A DNA stretch of 64,000 bases from Synoicihabitans lomoniglobus (GTDB lineage: Bacteria; Verrucomicrobiota; Verrucomicrobiia; Opitutales; Opitutaceae): positions 4,273,501 to 4,337,500 of the forward strand of contig NZ_CP119075.1 of assembly GCF_029023725.1 (NCBI RefSeq), given 5' to 3'. Each line of letters begins with the position of its first letter. Within the stretch, counting starts at the first letter, position 1. Under the pieces are notes generated by a model. It saw only the letters and a program-made list of their open reading frames with translations. It did no database searches and was not told the DNA's origin. Below, in pieces: positions 52,876 to 61,300 of this stretch. Made by a program: the position numbers and the translations under genes.

Positions 52876-53565
52876 TCACGCTACTCCCTTCGCTCTGGCT
52901 CGCCGCCGTGTGCAAACCACCCCGACCAGAGCGAAACCTGCGAGGATCACCGCGGTCGTGGAGGGTTCCGGCACGGCGCTGGCCGGCGTCGCGGTGACCG
53001 CATACAGATAGTCGGTCGGTGATGCGGCCCAAGTTGCTCCTTGATTGGTGCTCTGCGCAAACGATCCGGCGACACTCCACCCACCGCTCACCGCAAACGA
53101 GGAATCTTCAGTCGTCCTCCACGCGTAGTTCGAACCAAGATCGGATATCTGGTTCGACTCCAACACGAGCCAATAGGTAGTCGAAGGGAGCACACTCAGG
53201 TTGTCCGTCGGGTTGAATCGGATGCCGGTGTCGTGGGAAAAAGCCCCTAGGTTGGCCTGGGGCGTGTCACTCGCATCGCTCCACAGCGAGATCGCAAAGG
53301 TCGCGTCCGTGGCCACTCCGGTGAACGCGATGTCCACGTGGTCCAAGGCATAACCGTCGGCATTGGCACCGGTGGTGAAGGAGCCGGCGAACCATTGCAT
53401 ATCAAAGACAGTTTCAGCGCTGTCAGAGTCATTGGTCAGGTTGGAGAAAAAGGTCGTCTGAGCCTGAATGACGACCGCGCATGCGCTTAACCCGATGAAA
53501 GCCAATCCACGGTGGAAGTGGGCCTTCACGGTCGGAAGCCATGGAGTGGAGAGTGGAGCTGGCAT
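52876..53565 (-). CDS. PEP-CTERM protein (choice-of-anchor-like)
   Basis: A 229-residue exported protein. The signal peptide (about 18-36) is followed by a beta-sandwich domain (FFSNLTNDSDSAETVFDMQW, YALDHVDIAFTGVATDATFA, YWLVLESNQISD) resembling choice-of-anchor domains. The C-terminal PEP-CTERM tripartite signal follows: VPEPS near residue 197, one helix (TAVILAGFALVGVVC) and RRRAR. PEP-CTERM proteins are processed by exosortase and linked to surface polysaccharide. AGGA 6 bp before the ATG supports this start. It is 17 bp after the tpsB stop, so it belongs to the two-partner secretion operon. Confidence 0.9.
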   Translation of the reverse strand: MPAPLSTPWLPTVKAHFHRGLAFIGLSACAVVIQAQTTFFSNLTNDSDSAETVFDMQWFAGSFTTGANADGYALDHVDIAFTGVATDATFAISLWSDASDTPQANLGAFSHDTGIRFNPTDNLSVLPSTTYWLVLESNQISDLGSNYAWRTTEDSSFAVSGGWSVAGSFAQSTNQGATWAASPTDYLYAVTATPASAVPEPSTTAVILAGFALVGVVCTRRRARAKGVA

Positions 53566-53582
53566 GGGAAATCCTGTCTGGT

Positions 53583-55334
53583 TCAGAAACTGACCCGCGC
53601 GGAAAGGTGGGCGCGGGAGTTGTCACCGGTTTCGCTGCTGCCGCTGTCGGTGAACTGCCAGCCGTAGGCGGCCCGCAGGTTGAGGTGCGAGCCCATGAAG
53701 TAGTCGAAACCGACGCCCGCGCTATGCAGATCAACGTCGGCCTCGCCGGGCAGTTTGTCCGTGCTCCAGAGGCGGGCGTAGTCCTGAAACACATACAACT
53801 GTAGGTTGTCGGAGAGACGGCCCCGCCCCAGCTTCAGCGAAAACGGCGGCAGACGCAGCTCGTGACTCAGCAGCACGCCGTTGTCTTTGTAGACCTCCCC
53901 TTCCTGGTAACCGCGCACGCTGCTCGACCCGCCGCCGCCGAACTGCTCGCTGCCGATCAAGTTACTCCAGGGCGAGAGCTGGAACTGGCCGCGAACCGAC
54001 CAGGCCACGCCGGGCTTGACCGCGTCGAGCGCCACGCGGTGCGACGCGTTCGCGCGCAGGTAGACGTAGCTTGCCTGGGCTCCCGCGCGACTGAGGTTGA
54101 AGAAGTCATCGTCGTTGCGGTCGGTCAGGCCGCCGGGAGCGGCGGTGAGCGTGGTGCCAAAGGAAGTCGCGCCCCACCCGCTCGTCAGACTACCACGATA
54201 AGTGGCGCGGGCTTGGGCGATATGCGTGAGGTTGTCCGAGATGGGCACGTCGGCGAACATGAAGTTGTTGTCGCTGGCCTTGAAGTCGGCCCCGAACTGC
54301 AGCGCGTGCGTGTATCCATCGCGTGGCGACTTGAGCGGAATGTCGTAGTTCGCCCCGACCTGCCACGATTCGCCGGAGAGCGAAAACGGCGGCGCCAGCA
54401 CGCCCTCGGTCTGGGAGTAAGCGCCGGAGAAGCTGAGGCTGTGCCGCCACGGCAGGTCGAGCGCGTAGGAACCCGACACGCTGCGCAGCGCCTCGAAGTC
54501 CCAGCTCGAGGTCCACTGCGCGGAAAGCTGATGCCCGTGCCCGAAGGCATTGCCCCAATTGAACCCGGCATTGAAGCGCTCGATGGTGGTCGTCTCGGTG
54601 CCGGAGTTACTGGCTCCGGCAAAGACCTGCCACGGCCGCCGCTCCTGAACGCGCAGCACAATCTTGGTCGTGCCTGGCTCGTCACCCGCGGTAGTGGACG
54701 CAGTGACTCGCCGGAAGGGATTACGGTTGATCCAATCGAGATCAGCCCGCAAGCAGATGCGGTCTAGCGCTTGCCCCGATTTCAACCGGATCGCCTTCTG
54801 ATAAGACGCCGTAGAAAAGTAGTTGGCACCCTCAACTACAATCTGCGACTCCAACCGGGAGATCGTGACCACGAGCCGAACAATACCTTCTGTCACATCC
54901 TGGCGGGGGAGATGGACCACCGAGAACGGGTAGCCAACGGCGCTCAAATAAATTCGCGTGGAGGACTCAAGGCGTCGCAACGACGGCATCGAAACCGGCG
55001 CACCCAAGAAATACCCCAACACCTCGCGGTAGTCTTTGGTGTCGAGAACGGGCACTCCGGAGAGGGTCAAGCCCGCCACCGGGCGGTCAGCCCGGGCCGT
55101 CACCTCCGAGCCATAGATCGCAATGCCTTTCAACTCCGGCAACAGCACCTCCTCGTCGGGCATCGCTCCCGCGTATGGCGGAATTAGGCCGGAGAGAGGT
55201 TCAATGGATTCCTCCTGCGACGAGGTCGGATCTGGCGACATTTCATCAAGATTCTGCGCGGATAACAGCAATGGAGCGAACACCGCAACAAGACCCACAC
55301 GGAGCTGGCGAAGAAAAGGATCGAATATCTTCAT
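53583..55334 (-). CDS. TpsB-type outer membrane transporter (ShlB/FhaC/HecB family)
   Basis: A 583-residue Omp85-superfamily pore for a two-partner secretion substrate. The signal peptide (1-26) is followed by two POTRA domains (about 70-225; LKGIAIYGSEVTARADRPVA, LESQIVVEGANYFSTASYQK) and a 16-stranded barrel to the final residue F. Near the end of the barrel is the family loop GGGGSSSVRGYQEGEVYKDN. It is 19 bp after the TpsA stop codon, the standard tpsA-tpsB order. Confidence 0.93.
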   Translation of the reverse strand: MKIFDPFLRQLRVGLVAVFAPLLLSAQNLDEMSPDPTSSQEESIEPLSGLIPPYAGAMPDEEVLLPELKGIAIYGSEVTARADRPVAGLTLSGVPVLDTKDYREVLGYFLGAPVSMPSLRRLESSTRIYLSAVGYPFSVVHLPRQDVTEGIVRLVVTISRLESQIVVEGANYFSTASYQKAIRLKSGQALDRICLRADLDWINRNPFRRVTASTTAGDEPGTTKIVLRVQERRPWQVFAGASNSGTETTTIERFNAGFNWGNAFGHGHQLSAQWTSSWDFEALRSVSGSYALDLPWRHSLSFSGAYSQTEGVLAPPFSLSGESWQVGANYDIPLKSPRDGYTHALQFGADFKASDNNFMFADVPISDNLTHIAQARATYRGSLTSGWGATSFGTTLTAAPGGLTDRNDDDFFNLSRAGAQASYVYLRANASHRVALDAVKPGVAWSVRGQFQLSPWSNLIGSEQFGGGGSSSVRGYQEGEVYKDNGVLLSHELRLPPFSLKLGRGRLSDNLQLYVFQDYARLWSTDKLPGEADVDLHSAGVGFDYFMGSHLNLRAAYGWQFTDSGSSETGDNSRAHLSARVSF

Positions 55335-55353
55335 TGGATACGGTCTCAGCGCT

Positions 55354-58300
55354 TCAATTGCCCGTTATCATGCTGGTAAGCGCGGTCGCAAACAGAGTCC
55401 GACTAACGATGGAGTCGGTCGATTCGTCGTCCTCGGTTGGAGGATCGAGTTTTAGTCCGTAAATGGATATGGGCGTATTACGCGCGTCACTCTCGACGAG
55501 CTCCTCAAACTCGACCCGACGGTCGACCTCCTTGCCGACGTCGATACCTTGGGTGACTCCAACTACGATGGCCATGCTCACGATCACCGCCGGCCCCGAG
55601 GAGAGGTTCCCGAGAACTGAATAGGTGGTCAACGACTGGGCGCTCGCCGTGAAGGCCTGGCTAGCCGCCGGAGTGACAAGACCGCTGTGCACCATCGAAG
55701 CTCCCATCCCGGCCGCCTTGACCAAGCCACCGCTGACTTTACCTATGAGGCTGCTCAGTTCTGGAAAGATCGCCCAAGCTGCGGCGTTAACCACGCCAGC
55801 AGCGGCAGTCCCTCCGGTCACTCCCAAGCCGGTAGCCAGAGCTGCGCTCCCAATGTCGTTACCTATTTTCTCCTCAACAACTTCACCGGCGGCGTCTGCC
55901 ATAAAATCCGCCCACGGCACTTCGTCCGGTGCTATCATACTCAGTAGAGCAGATGAAACGGGGGCTTGGTAACTTTCCGGATCCGCAAAATACTCTGCCC
56001 GCTTATGCTCCATTTTCGTGACAAGTTCGGTGCGGGCCTGTCCCAGATGACGCTCGAGTTCTCCGACCAACACGGCTTCCGCCGGCGTGTAGTTTAGCGG
56101 TGATTTGTGAGTCAGGGTCTTCACGAAGTCCGTATAGGCCGGTGTCAACAACGCCTGCTTTTCCGGATTCGAATGCAGATCTGCGAGAAACGCATAAAGA
56201 TGTCGTTCCGTGATTTCCTCGTCATCGCTCAGACCGAGCTGCGCCCGAATCGCCGGGCCGACGGCGACGGCTTCATCCATCACCGCCTCTCCCGCTTCCC
56301 CCAAGCCTTCCAGGAAGACTTGGCGCATGACCTCGTTGCGCAGTTGGTCTCTGATCGCATCAAGCATGACGGGCAGCGCCTCAACCGGCATACCGAACGC
56401 AGCCTGTGACGATCCACCCGGATTAAGAAACGCGGCCTTGTCCGCTTGGAAAGCCGCCTCTTCCGCCGCGATGGCCGCCTCGGCGGCGAGCACCGCGAGC
56501 CGTTCCGTCCGAAGGCGTTCCAGTTCCGCCACCCGGACGGGATCGGGCGAGAGGAACAGTTGCCCGTTGTGGACGACGGTGACGGCGTAGTTCGGATTGG
56601 CGCCGAGGTAACCTTCGGGTTGGAGCCAGCGAATCTGGTCCTGCAAGGACGCCTGCTCCTCCGGGGTGAGCACGCTGTCGCTCCAGAAAAACCGACCACT
56701 GTGGGTAATGGTAAGCCGCAGGGATTCGCCACCGGGCATGGTATCCACGAACTCAACATCGGGCTCCGGCACAACGACCGTTCGATTGCCCGAGCCGGGG
56801 GTGGGGTTCTGAATCGTCGTCGGGTAGCTCGCGAGAAAGGCCGCATCGTCGAACTCGGCGGGAGCGGAGAAGGTCGTCAATGTGGTCGCAACCTCGACCG
56901 ACGCAGCCTGGTTCTGATCGTAAACCCCAACCTCGATATCGGGAAACGCGTTGGCCAACGTATCGCCGGGCGCGAGGTTGTCGGCGGTGATATTGAACTC
57001 GGGCAGCGCGGAGTTGATTACCGCGGAGAGGTTGTCGACGGTGATCGTGATCGGTCGCGGCAGCACGGTGAAGAGCCCGGGCAGGTTTTCCACGCGGTAA
57101 TTGGTATTGCCGGTGAGGGCGGCGTAGAACGCGTGCAGGCCGGGCGCGTCCGGGTTCGCGGTCGCGTCGGCGGGAACCGGGGCAAAGGGCGATGCCACCG
57201 CAGCGATCGTATCAAAGCTCGCGAGTCCGTCGCCCGCCACGAGGATCTGATAGGCTGAATTTTCGTCACCGTAATAGCGCACGGTGTTGGCCGGTTTCAG
57301 AGCGATGTGGCGGGGCACCACGGCGAGGTTGCCGGCATCCAGGTCGGTCAACACGTAGTTGGAATTGAGGAGTTCGGGCATGATGGCGTAGTTCCCGACG
57401 TCCGCGGTGGGCCCGACCGGGAAAACGAGCCCGAGCACGTCCGCTACAATATGTCCGAAGACCAGTCCTTCCGCTGTGAGGGCAAGGCTCGCGATGGCCG
57501 GATTCTGCTCTCCGTAGACGCGCATCAAATCACCGACCTCCACCTGCAGCGGAGCGGGCAACACGGTGAGGAGACGCGGCGCGGACTCGACGGTGTAGTT
57601 GGCGCTGCTCAGCTCGATCTGCACATCGTAGGCCCCCACATCGGCCGTCGGATCGAGACCTAGGGCGGAGACACCGAGATCGGCAAATGTGTCGTTGAGC
57701 TTGAAACCGATGACGGCGGCCGCGTCGATCGGCTGGATCGTAGTGCCGCCGTAAACCCGAGTGAATTGAGACGACGAAAAATCGAGCAAGGCCGGTGCAA
57801 TCGTCAGCGTGCCGGGCACGTAGGTGAGCACGTAGTTGTTGCTGGTCGCTCCACCGACCGTGATGGCCAGGTCCTGCACGTCGGAGTCACGGGTCGCCGC
57901 GGTCGCGAAGGACAATCCCGAAACCGCGGCCTCCGTGTCAAACGGCGCCAGCCCCTCGAACGTGGCGGTGAAGGTCGGGTTGAGGTCGCCGTAGATGCGC
58001 GTGAAGTCGTCGGCGGTGATCGTGAGCGGGGCCTGGTCCACCGTGAGCACGCCTTCCTGGAAGGTGAAGCTGTAGTTGGGATTCACGCCGCCGGAAACGG
58101 TGATGTCGTAGCGACCAACGTTGGACGCAGGCTCGGCGGTTGTGCTCAGGGTAAGGTCGGTGAAATCCGCCACCTCGTCGACGGATTTCAGGCCGGTAAA
58201 CGTAGCCGTGAACAAGGGGTTCGACTGACCGTAAAGGCGCGTCTGGCTGTCGGCGGTGATCAGCAGCGGGGCGGGATCGATGGTGAGTTCCCCGGGCACG

Positions 58301-61300
58301 AAGGTGATGGCGTAATTGTCCGCGGAGGCACCGAAGAGAATGATGGGATACTCGCCTACGTCCGAGGCAGCGGTCGCCGTGGTCAGGAACGTGAGGCCGG
58401 ACAGGATCGAGGCGTCGTCGTCGAGTTTGAAACCCATCGTGGTGGCGGTGAAACCGCCGTTGGCGTCGCCGTATTCGCGACTCTGATCGTCGGCCGCGAT
58501 CGTGAGCGGAGCGGGTTCAACGCTCAGGGTCCCCGTCTGGACGGCGACCGTGTAGTTGGAGGCCGACACGTCGCCGGTGGTGATGGCGTAGTCGCCGACG
58601 GTTGAGGTCACCACGGCGTCGGTCGCAGGCGCGAGGCCGGTCAGCACCGAGGCGTCGTCACTGAGTTTGAAACCCGTGAACGTGCTCGTAAGCGTCGGGT
58701 TGGCGTCGCCGTAGTCACGGCTGACATCGTCAAGCGTGACGGTGAGCGCGGCGGGCGCGACACTGAGCGTGCCTTCCACGAAAGTGATGGCGTAGTTGGC
58801 GTTGGACGCGCCGCTGGGCGTGATGGCGTAGTCACCCGTGTCGGAGGCGAGGGTCGCGTCACTTGAGAGCACGAGACCGGTGATGTCGGCGGTGGTATCG
58901 GTGGCCACGAGCCCTTCTATGGCGGCGGTGAAGCTCGGGTTGGTGTCACCATAGATGCGACTCAAATCGGTGGCGATGATGGTGAGCAGCGCGGGATCGA
59001 TCGTGAGCGTGCCGTTGACGAAAGTGATGTCGTAGTTGGGCGCGACGGCTCCCGCGGGCATGATCGAGTAGGTGCCTACGCCGGAGCCCACGTTGGCCAA
59101 GGTGGTGAACGTGACGGGCTGGGTGAAAATGGAGCCATCATCGTCGTCGACAAAACCGGTGGTCGTCGCGGTGAAGCTCGGGTTGGCCGCGCCGTAGAGC
59201 CGCGTCATGTCGTCCGCGATGATAGTTAGAATTTGTTCGCTGATCGTGAGGATGCCCGACGCAAAGGAGATCGTGTAGTTGGCGTTGGTCGCGCCGGCGG
59301 CCACGATGGCGTAGTCGCCCACATCGGAGCCGGGCGCGGCGCTGGTGGTGAGCGTCAGCCCAGCGATATCCGCCGCAGTGTCGCCATTGACCAAGCCGGC
59401 GTAGTTGGCGGAAAAACCGGGAAGCGATGCACCGAAGACGGCGGCCGCATTGTTGGCCGTGATGGTGAGCGCCGCCGGATCGATCGTGAGCGTTCCGGGC
59501 TCGTAGGTGGCGGTGTAGTTAGCGTTGGTCGAACCACTAGGCGTGATGGTGTAGGTGCCGGCGTCAGAGGCCGTGGTGGCGTCGGTGCCAAAGCCCAGGT
59601 TGGTCAGAACGGACGCGTCCTGATCAAGTTTGAGACCGGTGGCCACGCCGGTGAAACTCGGGTTGGTCGCGCCGTAGGTGCGGCGGGTGTTGTCGGCTGT
59701 GACAGTTACGGCTGCCGGATCGATCGTCAGCTCGCCGTTGTGGTGGGTGATGGTGTAGTTGATCGCCGCGGCATCCGCCGGAACGATGTCATAGGCACCG
59801 ACGTCGGAGTGCTCGGTCGCATCCGTGGTGACGGTGAGGCCGGAGATCACCGCGGCATCATCGTCATTGCGAAATCCGTCGTAGCTGACATCGAACGTCG
59901 GATTGGCGTCACCGTAGTCGCGCGACAGGTTGTTGGCCGTGATCGTCAGCGGAGCGGGATCGATTTCCAGTGTCCCCTGCACAAAAGCTATGTCGTAATT
60001 GGGCGCGACGGCGCCGACGGGCGTAATCGTATAAAAGCCCACATCGGACGCTTCGTCCGCGAGCACGGTGAAGGTGACGGATTGGGTAAGAATGGAAAGG
60101 TCATCGTCACCCACGAACCCGGTGGTCGTCGCCGTGAAGCTCGGGTTGGCGGCACCGTAGAGCCGCGTGAAATCATCGGCGGTGATGGTCAGGATCTGAT
60201 TGCTGATAGTAAGAATGCCCGGCTCGAAACTGATGGTGTAATTCGGATTCACTTCGGCGGGTGCGAAGGCGACGATGGCGTAGTCGCCCACATCGGAGCC
60301 TTGGACGGCGTCCGTGGTGAGGGTCAGGCCGCTGATGTCAGCCGCAATGTCACCGGGGACCAAACCAACGAAGGATGCCATAAAGTCCGGCAAGGCCTCG
60401 TTGAAGCGCGCACCAGCGTTGTTGGCGGTGATGGTGAGCGGGGCCGGCGCGACGGTGAGCGTTCCGAATTCGTAGGTGACGGTATAATTGAGGTTGGTCG
60501 AACCGCTGGCCACGATGTCGTAGGAGCCGGCGGCGGAGCCGGCGGTGGCAGCGGTGTGGTAACCGAGACCGGTGAGCACGGCAGCGTCCTGTTCGAGCTT
60601 GAGACCGGTGACTTCGCCGACGAACCTGGGATTGATCGCTCCGTAGGTGCGGCTGGTGTCGTCAGCCGTAACGGTGATGGCGGCGGGATCAATCGTCAGC
60701 GTGCCTTCGACCTCGGTGATGGTATAATTGGACGCGGTGGCACCCGTAGGAACGATATCGTAATCACCCACATCGGAGGCTTCGGTCGCGGCGGTGGCGA
60801 CGGAGAGGCCGGAGACCACGGTGGCATCATCGCTGTTCTTGAATCCGCTGTAAGCGACGTCGAGCGTCGGGTTGGCGTCGCCGTAATCGCGCGATTGGTC
60901 GGTGGCCGTGATCGTCAGCGGAGCAGGGTTGATCGTGAGCGTGCCGGGAGCGTAGGCAAAGCTGTAGTTGGCGGCGTCGGCACCGGTGCCGATGACGATA
61001 TAGTCGCCGACATCGGAGCCAGCATCGGCCACGGTCATATACGAGGGCGCGGTCAAAAGATCGGAGGCGTCCTGACCCAGTTTGAAGCCGGTGATCGTGC
61101 CGCTGAAGCTGGGATTGGCATCACCGTAGAGGCGCGTGGTATCGGCGGCCGTGACGAGCAGTGGCGACGGATCAACTCTCAGGTTTCCCGGTGAATAAGT
61201 GAAGGTGTAGTTGGCGGCCTGGGCCCCGGAACCGACGATGGCGTAGGAACCGACATCGACCCCGGCGTGTGCGCTGGTGACGTAGGTTGGCGCGGTCGTG

